NCBI GenBank assembly: GCA_964555515.1
Contig: CAZKSJ010000013.1
Location: 1 to 21,534 of the forward strand
Direction: 5' to 3'
DNA length: 21,534 bases
Origin: UBA1388 sp964555515
GTDB lineage: Bacteria; Patescibacteriota; Microgenomatia; UBA1400; PJMF01
Shown here: positions 6,602 through 14,258 of the stretch, piece by piece
Layout: each line of letters begins with the position of its first letter
Position numbering within the stretch: position 1 is the stretch's first letter
Made by a program: the position numbers and the translations under genes
The notes under the pieces: generated by a model
Seen by the model: only the letters and a program-made list of their open reading frames with translations
Told to the model about the DNA's origin: nothing
Databases searched by the model: none

Positions 6602-9577
6602 TTATTTGTGAATAAATTTCAATAATAACTGAAGTTTTTCTGGATTCAAATGCTGCTCTCCTCTTCCAAGTTCGACGATAATACTCTTCACCTTTTCTGG
6701 GACAGCTCCAGAGGATTTATCATTCATCGCGTCCATCAGATTTATTATGTCTTGTTTTGATAAAGTCCAATATCTAGCACCAAACTCTGCTGGTGTCCGC
6801 CCTTCAGTCAGGAATTGCTGCGATATATGCGCAAGTTTATCACCAGGCTGAAGACTCCCCATATCTGCACCATTGTTAAGAGATCTGACCACGTTCTTGA
6901 CTACATTAACCATACCATCTGTTGCCCCGTCAGGATTAACCTGCTTGATCATTTCCCATAAATTGCTGTTTTCGGGGACTGGTGTGTAGTCAACGAGAGG
7001 GTTAGTCAATTCCGTTACTCCTGGCGGAAAAATAGGTGAATCAGTATCAATTCCCTTAGAGGCGTCTAGTGGAGCCTCACTTGATGGTAAATCGGGCGAT
7101 AGATTTGGCCCATCACTGGGAGGGTTTGGCACCTGGCCATTTTCTCTGAGTACATCTGCGGCTGTTGCTCCACTCACTCCACCCCCAACTTGCTGTTCAT
7201 CCGGAGTTGGGATCGACCCTTCACCCGATGAGGGACTTGGTGGAGAAATATCCGGTTGCACTATTGGTGAGTCAGGTAATTTCCCTGCCCTCTCCAATGC
7301 CTGCACTGCGGATTCCTGTTTTTTACCAAAAAAACCTGTTATGTTACTCCAAAAGCTTTTTTCTTTTCCAGGCTGTTCGCCTGCACCGGCAGGAACGGGA
7401 ATATTTTCGGCAGTATTTTGCTCAGTCGGATCAACATCAAAAACCGGTTTTATATCAGGATTTTCATTTCCGCTCAAAACAAAAGAGCCTTCCTGACTAC
7501 CTTGGCCAGCTGAGCCGTCGGTATCAACTGTGGGAAGAGATGTAATACCAGACTCATCGTTCAAATTAGACCCACTGTCTGTGGAAAGTTGATCAATCGG
7601 ATTAGCAGGACTGTCTCCCATCGCAAACAGAGTTCCACCAAGAATCCCTACAATAAAAGCCGTTCGGTTACTTGGTTTGCTAATCCAATCAACACCCTTC
7701 AACAATAATCGACCAATTGTTTTGAGGGAAGCCAACTTAGACTTATCCATTGAAATGGCTGCATGCTCAATTGGCACAATTAACGCGGGATTAGCTACCA
7801 TCAGTAAAACCGACATTCTGAGGGCAGTCGCAGTGTCTTGACCGACTAGCACTCGCACTGCTTCACCAATTGTTAAACCAGCTGCACCAGCTAGCAAAGT
7901 ACCAACCAGTTCCTTTTGTTTGGCAGATAACCTTGAGTTGGCAACCTGCTCGCGAGCTTCCTGCAATAAAAACTGCGAGTCTATCTTTTCTATATTTAGA
8001 TCAAATTTCTCAGGATTTCCATCTATTAGTTCAAAATTCTCCGCATCTTTACCTTTGGCAGGTTTTAAATCTAAATCTGGATTTTCTCTCGGGTCTAGTT
8101 GATATTTATCAGGATTTTTCGGTAGTAGATTGTAGTCACCAGCATCGGGGAAAATCTTCCATTTTCCAGTCCTCGCTACCGCTCCACGGATTCTCGCAAT
8201 TAAAGCATTTGCTCGTGAAACAACACGCCTGCCTCGCTCTGGTGTAGAACTTTCCGGTCCAGCTTCAGTTTGACCTGTTTCTTGTGCCCCATTGGTACCT
8301 GCACCGGTCAGTGCTGTTGGATTGTTTGGGTCATAAACTTCCGGAGGTTCTTCGTTTGGACGTATGATGCTAGAACCTTCATCGCCAACTGGTGGCACCA
8401 CCTCATCAGTTGCTGTCCCAACTGCGCCCTCTTCAGGTCGATCATTTTCCCCCAACCCTGCCTCTGACGGAGGTATTACTTGTTGCTCCGCTTCTCCTTC
8501 CACTGTTTGACCCCCACCAACTTGATCATCAGGGTTTTCCTCAGCTTGTGGCTCGCCTGTCTCTTTCTCCCTATATCCATTATCTTTTATTTCGTCTTGT
8601 TGAGTGTAAACCGGTTCCATGGAAGCAATTCTTTCCAGACCAAAATGCGCTGCAATCTTGGCAGATAATTTTGGACCAACGTAACACACCCTCAACAAAT
8701 CTGCCTCGCTACCAATCGTGATACCCAAATCCCTGAGATCTAATATCCCATCACTGATATATTTCTTGGTTTTAGGACCAATGCCTTTGATTTCCTGCAA
8801 CTTGTCAGCCAGAGCGTCTGGCTCAAGCGTATTAATCTCATTCCCCACATTAATTTCCCGTGATTTCAGCTCCAGTGCTTCTTTCAGCTCATTCACCATT
8901 AACCAAGCCAGCACTTGATGCGGAATTTCTGAATTTTGGTCTGCAGTAAAGGGCGCACCGCTCTCTGGATCAAAATTGCTTGTCATCAACCACTGGCCAT
9001 CATCCTGTTTGCGAAAATGCACACCATAACTAATTTTTCCCCCACGCAAGTGAAAATCATATTCATTGTCTGCAATCTTGCCCACTACGAATTCATTATT
9101 GGCCTGCTCCCAATTAACGCTCCCGCCCGCTTGCAACTGATATTTATCAAACAAGGTTGCCACTTGATCAAGCTTAACAGCATCCGCACCATGCATGATT
9201 CTAAATTGCTCATTTTGCTCTTCATCGGTGGGTTGTTCAGTGAGTTGTTGCTCCGACTGACTTCCTGCTTGAGCTTCTGATTGACTTTTTGAAAATCTTT
9301 CAACTTTTTCTTGCAATTCATTAAGTCTGTAGTTTAAAACCTGGCCATCTTCCAAAGTGGTAGCGCTATCTAACACTTGATTTTGTAGAGACTTAATTAA
9401 AGTTTGCAACTCACCAAGTTTTTGGCGTTGTTCTTCAGAAACCTGCCCCTCCTTAAACCCAGAGACAACTTGCTCCAATTCTTCAACCTGTCTGTCGATC
9501 TCTTCAGCCGATAACTTTGATTCTTCTAATTGAGGCAAATTTTGTTCTTCAATTTCTGGTCGTGGTTCTTCTGCCAT
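6602..9577 (-). CDS. Large multi-domain protein: coiled coil, HhH pair, membrane segments, LysM-like C-terminus
   Basis: I do not recognise the whole 991-residue protein. In order: a Glu/Gln-rich coiled coil (1-~120); an unknown mixed domain (~125-240); two helix-hairpin-helix motifs (EIKGIGPKTKKYI, ~262-273, and VCYVGPKLSAKIAAHFG, ~297-313), a non-specific DNA-binding fold; a Pro/Glu/Gly linker (~320-450); a basic patch; short repeats of [Y/L/F]xL with NPDK/NPDL/NPEK (~480-530); hydrophobic segments near 556-578, 586-603 and 638-653; a second long Pro/Ser/Asp linker; and a C-terminal part (~870-923) with NLWEMIKQ and LQPGDKL, like a LysM-type module. The start is set at the ATG near 9577 because AGGA lies ten bases upstream; an in-frame TTG three codons earlier is too close to it. 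Confidence 0.8.
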   Translation of the reverse strand: MAEEPRPEIEEQNLPQLEESKLSAEEIDRQVEELEQVVSGFKEGQVSEEQRQKLGELQTLIKSLQNQVLDSATTLEDGQVLNYRLNELQEKVERFSKSQSEAQAGSQSEQQLTEQPTDEEQNEQFRIMHGADAVKLDQVATLFDKYQLQAGGSVNWEQANNEFVVGKIADNEYDFHLRGGKISYGVHFRKQDDGQWLMTSNFDPESGAPFTADQNSEIPHQVLAWLMVNELKEALELKSREINVGNEINTLEPDALADKLQEIKGIGPKTKKYISDGILDLRDLGITIGSEADLLRVCYVGPKLSAKIAAHFGLERIASMEPVYTQQDEIKDNGYREKETGEPQAEENPDDQVGGGQTVEGEAEQQVIPPSEAGLGENDRPEEGAVGTATDEVVPPVGDEGSSIIRPNEEPPEVYDPNNPTALTGAGTNGAQETGQTEAGPESSTPERGRRVVSRANALIARIRGAVARTGKWKIFPDAGDYNLLPKNPDKYQLDPRENPDLDLKPAKGKDAENFELIDGNPEKFDLNIEKIDSQFLLQEAREQVANSRLSAKQKELVGTLLAGAAGLTIGEAVRVLVGQDTATALRMSVLLMVANPALIVPIEHAAISMDKSKLASLKTIGRLLLKGVDWISKPSNRTAFIVGILGGTLFAMGDSPANPIDQLSTDSGSNLNDESGITSLPTVDTDGSAGQGSQEGSFVLSGNENPDIKPVFDVDPTEQNTAENIPVPAGAGEQPGKEKSFWSNITGFFGKKQESAVQALERAGKLPDSPIVQPDISPPSPSSGEGSIPTPDEQQVGGGVSGATAADVLRENGQVPNPPSDGPNLSPDLPSSEAPLDASKGIDTDSPIFPPGVTELTNPLVDYTPVPENSNLWEMIKQVNPDGATDGMVNVVKNVVRSLNNGADMGSLQPGDKLAHISQQFLTEGRTPAEFGARYWTLSKQDIINLMDAMNDKSSGAVPEKVKSIIVELGRGEQHLNPEKLQLLLKFIHK

Positions 9578-9674
9578 AACAAACAATTCCTAATAAGCTA
9601 CTAGGTATGTACCAGTGTAAACAAAATCTCCCTCACTCGCCAGTAGAGAAATTTTTTAAGAAGATATATTAATA

Positions 9675-9700
9675 ACTGGTTGAGTTATAATTCAACCAGT
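9675..9700. promoter_or_regulatory. Perfect 9-bp inverted repeat with TATAAT in its loop
   Basis: ACTGGTTGA, 8 bases, TCAACCAGT: a perfect 9-bp inverted repeat in the 160-base divergent region between the large minus-strand gene and the 75-aa plus-strand ORF. The loop holds TATAAT (9686-9691, plus strand), so it looks like an operator laid over a -10. There is no following T-run, which argues against a terminator, and no good -35 is visible. Confidence 0.45.
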
Positions 9701-9738
9701 GTGATGTGTGAGTTTGTTAATTATTCGTAAAGACTAAT

Positions 9739-9966
9739 ATGACTTCACCTGAAAATCGTTCTTTTTCGCCCCTGTCAACACAAAATAAAAAAGCGGAAGA
9801 TCAGTCGTTGTTTAAAGATGTAATCCAAGATCTAATATCAGATCGAGAATTCTGGAGCAGAATGGCAACCCACCCCGTTTTATTTTTTAGTTTACTCAGA
9901 GAAGCCTTTGCTGAAGAAATTATCCAACCTATCAAGGCAAAACTAGGTAAACAATTACCAGATTGA
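9739..9966 (+). CDS. Small hypothetical protein (75 aa)
   Basis: Unrecognised. The product has a Ser/polar N-terminal third and then helical stretches (LFKDVIQDLISDREFWSRM, FSLLREAFAEEIIQPIKAKLG); it has no clear transmembrane helix and looks like a small soluble or membrane-associated helical protein. No Shine-Dalgarno precedes the ATG at 9739; the nearest -10-like TATAAT lies about 47 bases upstream within an inverted repeat. It ends 10 bases before the convergent nrdJ stop. It is a free-standing plus-strand ORF with normal composition, so I think it is real, but coding evidence is modest. Confidence 0.55.
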   Translation: MTSPENRSFSPLSTQNKKAEDQSLFKDVIQDLISDREFWSRMATHPVLFFSLLREAFAEEIIQPIKAKLGKQLPD

Positions 9967-9976
9967 GCTCATAGGC

Positions 9977-12178
9977 CTAGATGGGACAAGCGCCACTGTC
10001 GCACTTCAGATGTTCGTAGTCAATGTCTTCCATGATTGATTCATCTTTTTCAATCTCGTTGAGCACCCGCATAAACTCGCTGATCGTCACCGGTTGTTCG
10101 GGCTGATACTCATAGGCAGTGGCGTCCTGCTGTGGCATGAGAGAACAGCATTTGACCTGACCTTGGTATTTTTTGACCATTTCAATATATTCTTTTTGCG
10201 TCACCCGCTGGGGATCATACTTGAGTGTGTACGAGACTTGGTTGCCAGTATCTTCAAGTGGCTGCCCGTCTTTATCAACGCCCACAATCCAATATTTTTC
10301 CAGCAGAATCAACCATTTGTACTGCTCTTCAGGGTTAGCTTCTCCCGCTGTAACCAGTCGGCCATTCATGCCTAATCGACAAATGAGCGGCTGAGTGGGA
10401 AAACCAACGGCGGTTGAACCGGAGTAACTTTTTAATTCTTTGACTGGATAACCCTTCTTTTCATATCTTTTCACGGAAGGATCATCAGATCGGTACTGCA
10501 CCCACCGGATGTACTCCCGCATGCTAGGCAGATGAGCACCTTCTGTTAAAGCAAACAGCTTGGAGATCGTACCAGACGGTTTGATGGTGGTGTTAGTATG
10601 CGGCACGTTGACCTGCAATTTCTTAGAGTAACTGGTGGCTTCATCTACCACCGCCCGCTTAAACCTGGCAATTGTCATCCAAAAGTCCTTGGATTTTTCT
10701 TCATCAATTAAATCATGAAAAGAGTAGCCAAACGTATTCCAAGCGAATTCGTGAATTCCGGTCATGCCTACTCCAATCCGGTTTGTTCTCTTAACTTCGC
10801 GGTTGTAGAGACTATCCATGAAAGTATTAACCCGAATTAAAGCTCTAGTAGTCAAGCGAAAAGCTTCTTCAGCGTCATCGATAGTAGGCGCATAATAAGG
10901 CACTACGTCACCAATTACACAGTAACCACCCAACATATTGAGGGTAATCTCGCCACACGGGTTGGGAATTTGTGAATACACTTTTGCGCCGGCGTTGCGC
11001 GCCAATTTAGACAACATCTTGACGGTTCTCTCCATGGGCTGATATTTTTTGCTTTCAGCGTAGTGACCATCTTGGTAGTCATCGTAACCCTCGTCATTTT
11101 GCACCAAGCGGTGTTGGTTAATAAAACCAGGCTCACCAGTGTTATCTTCATAAGAGGCTTTTAGCATTGCTTCCAAAACTTTATTAGCATGCCGGCTGCG
11201 CTGTTTCCAAAACTTATCATCCACCGCGACTGAATTGTTAGCGCTCCACAAAAAGCCACCGCGCTTGATGTTGATAAAATCAAATATTTCTGGATCTGTC
11301 CACTTTTTTGTCGCAATCCTTGCACTTCTTCTGGCTCCACCCACCAAAACGCATTCTGCCAAGTAATGGTCAACAAACATGGTTTGTTTCCATGGAGACA
11401 TGCCGGCACCCTTGATGGTGGAAAGCTTGGCGATGGCGTTCATCAACGGCTTTGGTCCTGATGAAGGTCTGTTCTGCATACCGCGAATGGGTTCGCCTTT
11501 GGGTCTAACTTTGGAAAAATCTAGTAGCAATAAATCATTGCGATACTTTTTCTCGTAAGCCATGATCTCAATCATCTCGATGGCCTGCGCCCAGCCTTCA
11601 CGACTATCTGGCACTTCAAACCAATGGATATTATCTTCTTCTCGGCCATACTTGTGTTCAGCATCACGCACGCTCTCATCTACCCCCCACATAAAGTCTT
11701 GATGTTCCTCTGAAATAACGCACCGCACGTTGGGCATATTATCCCAATCAACCACGCACATATCATCGTCATATGGACGACCAACACCTGAGCCGTTCAT
11801 TAACAAATAGAACAAAATGTAAGAACTCGAAGCTGTGGAACAATTGGTAAACACCTCCATGTTGCGGGCAGGTTGCGTTTCATCGCCGTGTTGTAAATGG
11901 CGTCCAGACATCAAAACCGAACCATTAGAAATGTGCTTACGCATTAACTCATACTCACTTTGCCGGTGTTTGGAAAATTTGTTACCTAATAAGCTCGTGT
12001 TACCTAAAGCCACCCGATCGGCTACCTCAGACCAAGTTTCCCAGCGTTCCCGCTGCGTTTCTTTGTCAATGACGCGGCGCAAGTAAGTGCGCCGCGCGAC
12101 TGCCCGACCCATGCCATTATCAAGTTTTCTATCAATAAAACGCATCCTCTTTTTGGGTAAACTTGGTGAACTGGGCAT
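9977..12178 (-). CDS. nrdJ: Adenosylcobalamin-dependent (class II) ribonucleoside-triphosphate reductase
   Basis: Reduces ribonucleotides to deoxyribonucleotides using a B12-generated thiyl radical, with no need for oxygen. The 733-residue product matches the monomeric Lactobacillus-type RTPR in length and key residues: VFTNCS with Cys113 (redox pair partner), NPCGE with Cys408 (radical) and Glu410, Cys420 (second redox cysteine), the GGARRSARIA segment, a PSGTISKLF phosphate-site motif, and a C-terminal CDSGAC (Cys726, Cys731) that re-reduces the active site. The ATG at 12178 follows AGGAGGG at nine bases. nrdR lies 163 bases upstream on the same strand. The enzyme needs adenosylcobalamin; no cobalamin genes or riboswitch are seen here. 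Confidence 0.95.
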   Translation of the reverse strand: MPSSPSLPKKRMRFIDRKLDNGMGRAVARRTYLRRVIDKETQRERWETWSEVADRVALGNTSLLGNKFSKHRQSEYELMRKHISNGSVLMSGRHLQHGDETQPARNMEVFTNCSTASSSYILFYLLMNGSGVGRPYDDDMCVVDWDNMPNVRCVISEEHQDFMWGVDESVRDAEHKYGREEDNIHWFEVPDSREGWAQAIEMIEIMAYEKKYRNDLLLLDFSKVRPKGEPIRGMQNRPSSGPKPLMNAIAKLSTIKGAGMSPWKQTMFVDHYLAECVLVGGARRSARIATKKWTDPEIFDFINIKRGGFLWSANNSVAVDDKFWKQRSRHANKVLEAMLKASYEDNTGEPGFINQHRLVQNDEGYDDYQDGHYAESKKYQPMERTVKMLSKLARNAGAKVYSQIPNPCGEITLNMLGGYCVIGDVVPYYAPTIDDAEEAFRLTTRALIRVNTFMDSLYNREVKRTNRIGVGMTGIHEFAWNTFGYSFHDLIDEEKSKDFWMTIARFKRAVVDEATSYSKKLQVNVPHTNTTIKPSGTISKLFALTEGAHLPSMREYIRWVQYRSDDPSVKRYEKKGYPVKELKSYSGSTAVGFPTQPLICRLGMNGRLVTAGEANPEEQYKWLILLEKYWIVGVDKDGQPLEDTGNQVSYTLKYDPQRVTQKEYIEMVKKYQGQVKCCSLMPQQDATAYEYQPEQPVTISEFMRVLNEIEKDESIMEDIDYEHLKCDSGACPI

Positions 12179-12341
12179 GAATTGACTCCCTCCTAATTGA
12201 TATGACTCATTGCTGACTATCTTTTTTGCTATGTGCTGACTGATTATGATACTGCTGCGTTTTTAAATAATTTAAATTTTTGTCTTTATTTATAATTTCG
12301 CTCCGCTTGACTTGACTCTTAATATCGATTTCTTAGACATC

Positions 12342-12818
12342 TTATGAATTATTTTGATTATCTTTTTCAATTTCTTGCAATTTCTTTATTTCTTCGGCAA
12401 AGTCGTCTACGCTCTCAAAATCCCGGTAGACACTTGCAAAAAGCAGATATGAAAGAGGGTCTAATTTTCGTAGGCGATTGATCACTAGATTTCCCACTTC
12501 CCAACTTTTTACCTCACTCGCGTCTTTTAATCTTAATCTGCGCTCAACGTCATCAATCATTTCTTCTACTGCGCTCATCGAAATTGGTCTTTTCCAGGTG
12601 GCCTTAACAATTCCTCTCCTCAATTTATCTCGACTAAAGTCTTCTTTGGTGCCATCCTTCTTGATCACTTTCAAGTCAATGCCCTCAATTCGTTCATATG
12701 TGGTGAAGCGTTTGCCGCACTCGGCGCAACTCCGTCTGCGGCGGATAGATGTTTGGTCGTCCGCCTCTCTTGAATCCACCACCGAAGTATTTTTTTTACC
12801 ACAGTATGGACATTTCAC
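12342..12818 (-). CDS. nrdR: NrdR, ATP/dATP-sensing repressor of ribonucleotide reductase genes
   Basis: NrdR represses nrd genes when dATP is high. The 158-residue product has both family parts: a zinc ribbon with Cys3, Cys6, Cys31 and Cys34, the RRRR patch (26-29) that helps DNA binding, and an ATP-cone (~46-140; VIKKDGTKEDFSRDKLRRGI). The start codon is GTG at 12818, fixed by a strong AGGAGG seven bases upstream and by the MKCPYC family start. A near-perfect NrdR box with a second weaker one precedes it, so it probably autoregulates and, if co-transcribed, controls nrdJ as well. Confidence 0.97.
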   Translation of the reverse strand: MKCPYCGKKNTSVVDSREADDQTSIRRRRSCAECGKRFTTYERIEGIDLKVIKKDGTKEDFSRDKLRRGIVKATWKRPISMSAVEEMIDDVERRLRLKDASEVKSWEVGNLVINRLRKLDPLSYLLFASVYRDFESVDDFAEEIKKLQEIEKDNQNNS

Positions 12819-12833
12819 TTACATACCTCCTAC

Positions 12834-12849
12834 ATACATGTTATTGTGC
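12834..12849 (-). promoter_or_regulatory. NrdR box (degenerate second copy)
   Basis: ATACATGTTATTGTGC matches the strong copy at about 10 of 16 positions (ACA and TTGTG kept). Its centre lies 32 bases from that of the strong box, which is the three-helical-turn spacing known for tandem NrdR boxes. Supported mainly by that spacing. Confidence 0.5.
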
Positions 12850-12865
12850 TTTAAAGACCAATTGA

Positions 12866-12881
12866 ACACAATATCTTGTGT
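12866..12881 (-). promoter_or_regulatory. NrdR box (strong copy)
   Basis: ACACAATATCTTGTGT fits the NrdR-box pattern ACACWATATNTWGTGT; with flanks it forms a 20-base near-palindrome with arms GAACACAA and TTGTGTTC. It lies about 48 bases upstream of the nrdR GTG start. Confidence 0.85.
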
Positions 12882-12969
12882 TCGGTTCTGTTTAGGATTA
12901 AAAGAATCTCACGAAGTGCGGTTAGTTGTCAACTCTATCAAACTATGGCACGTTGGCACCATCAATCAT

Positions 12970-13533
12970 TTATGTCTGGTTAGCATTTTCTGCGAACTTT
13001 TCTTCCAGCTGCTGTTGTAGAACTTTTGTTTCTTCTGTTAGATTTGAAATCACCACTGATTCAACGCCCTGATATTGTTTTTGAAACATCTGCAGACGAT
13101 AAACCGAGTGATCAATGGCACAAAGTACCTTGTGCACTATTTCTGGATCAGAAATTGAGTCACTCAAAACATCTAAACCCGAAATCATCAGATATTTTTG
13201 AGATTTGGTCAGCGTGGTAACTGCTAAATCCTGCTGGCCGCGCTCCAGCAACTGCTGAGCACTTTCATATCGGTCATCAGCAAAAGACAACCGCAAGAGC
13301 ACTTGTTGGTCTGGAGTTGCCGACACAAAAGTCAACCTGTCGTGAATCATTAAAGCGGGATAAAGTAAGTGGTCTGGTAAGATTTTTCTACCAAAGTAGA
13401 CTTTGTTACCAGACAAGGACAATCCTGAGCCGGTGGTGACTCGGTTGGCCGCTGCCAAGGAAATAAACAAGATCAACACGCCAAAAAGGGCGAAGACAAT
13501 CATGCTCAAAGTATGCAGTTTTCCAAAGGCCAT
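12970..13533 (-). CDS. Membrane-anchored or secreted DUF5667-like protein
   Basis: The 187-residue product begins with one hydrophobic helix (about 8-28, MIVFALFGVLILFISLAAA), either an anchor or a signal peptide with a possible cleavage after AAA. The rest is outside and helical: LPDHLLYPALMIHDRLTF (~52-69) followed by LLRLSFADDRYESAQQLL. This LPDxxLYP...R..LrLaxxR.xxA pattern resembles DUF5667, a family of unknown function common in CPR and some Actinobacteria. The C-terminus is coiled-coil-like. It follows the CPBP-like gene by 41 bases on the same strand. No good ribosome binding site precedes its ATG. Confidence 0.7.
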   Translation of the reverse strand: MAFGKLHTLSMIVFALFGVLILFISLAAANRVTTGSGLSLSGNKVYFGRKILPDHLLYPALMIHDRLTFVSATPDQQVLLRLSFADDRYESAQQLLERGQQDLAVTTLTKSQKYLMISGLDVLSDSISDPEIVHKVLCAIDHSVYRLQMFQKQYQGVESVVISNLTEETKVLQQQLEEKFAENANQT

Positions 13534-13574
13534 AACAAATCTGCTGGTAGCAGAGCGCGTATTCTATCAGTAAA

Positions 13575-14258
13575 TTACCAACTGTGGGTGAGCAGTACCA
13601 TTCCCCAAATTGCCTGGGAAAGCACGAGCGCATAGCCATTGCGGCGGGTGACAAATAAGAATCCCTGGCCTAAAGCAAACAAGAACAAAATAAGTATCTG
13701 CCAAACAGCAATTGTTGGCTCAAACCTGATGAATGCGTTGGGAATGTGAAATATCATGAAAATAAAAGCTGCAAATGCTGCTTGGCTAGACATCGACCAC
13801 TTGGGATATTTATCCATGATGACTGTCATGGCAAAGGCGAAAAAGAGCAAAGTCTCCCAGAATGAAGTGAACATCGCCAACAAAAATTCTTTCCAAAAAA
13901 TATTTGAGCTAAACAACCAAACTGGCTCAACCACAGCACCGTTCTGCAACAAAGCAATCACGGAAGTGGTAAAACCAAACATGCCTCCCACAGCTAAACC
14001 CAACAGAATACCTGGTCTAAATTTCGCTAGGGAAAAACTATCGGCAATATGAGATGAACCCGAGATGGTGATGTACAACCAAACGGGGAAACCAAAAAAC
14101 AGCGCTTTACCAATGATTTCGTCAAACCAAACTGGGAAATAAAACAAGCTGCGATACAAAATCCAGAGGATCAAGGTCAACAACAACAGGGGATAAAACA
14201 CAACCGTCGCGTCAGGACGATAGGGGGGCGTTGTCTTCTTTTTTTTCTTCGATGGCAT
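13575..14258 (-). CDS. CPBP-like (CAAX protease family) membrane protein, degenerate active site
   Basis: A 227-residue, polytopic membrane protein with a basic N-terminus (SKKKKK) and roughly six to seven hydrophobic helices. The best family fit is CPBP (Rce1-like intramembrane protease): WET at 134-136 falls where motif 1 (EExxxR) belongs and FMIFH (167-171) fits motif 2 (FxxxH). However the second glutamate is Thr136, the arginine is missing, and the last motif (HxxxN/W) reads SQAIWG with Gln in place of His. So it may be an inactive relative or a different polytopic family. Its first 16 codons overlap the end of the upstream kinase-like gene, indicating co-translation. Confidence 0.6.
   Translation of the reverse strand: MPSKKKKKTTPPYRPDATVVFYPLLLLTLILWILYRSLFYFPVWFDEIIGKALFFGFPVWLYITISGSSHIADSFSLAKFRPGILLGLAVGGMFGFTTSVIALLQNGAVVEPVWLFSSNIFWKEFLLAMFTSFWETLLFFAFAMTVIMDKYPKWSMSSQAAFAAFIFMIFHIPNAFIRFEPTIAVWQILILFLFALGQGFLFVTRRNGYALVLSQAIWGMVLLTHSW

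Noticed and set aside
7165..9280. Several plus-strand open frames opposite the giant gene
   Set aside because: They sit antisense to the Pro/Glu/Ser-rich coding sequence, lack ribosome sites and read as low-complexity mirror translations.
9664..9700. Inverted repeat at 9675-9700 as an intrinsic terminator
   Set aside because: No T-run follows on either strand and it lies between two divergent starts, not after a gene.
12179..12341. Cobalamin riboswitch in front of nrdJ
   Set aside because: The 163-base gap is short and AT-rich and lacks a recognisable B12-box.
12904..12932. TTGACA at 12927-12932 (minus) as the nrdR promoter
   Set aside because: At 17 bases the -10 would be AGATTC, with no useful match; the better TTAATC is much too far.
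12478..13020. 180-codon plus-strand frame spanning nrdR and its upstream region
   Set aside because: Mostly antisense to nrdR and runs through the NrdR boxes; the translation has no recognisable domain and no ribosome site.
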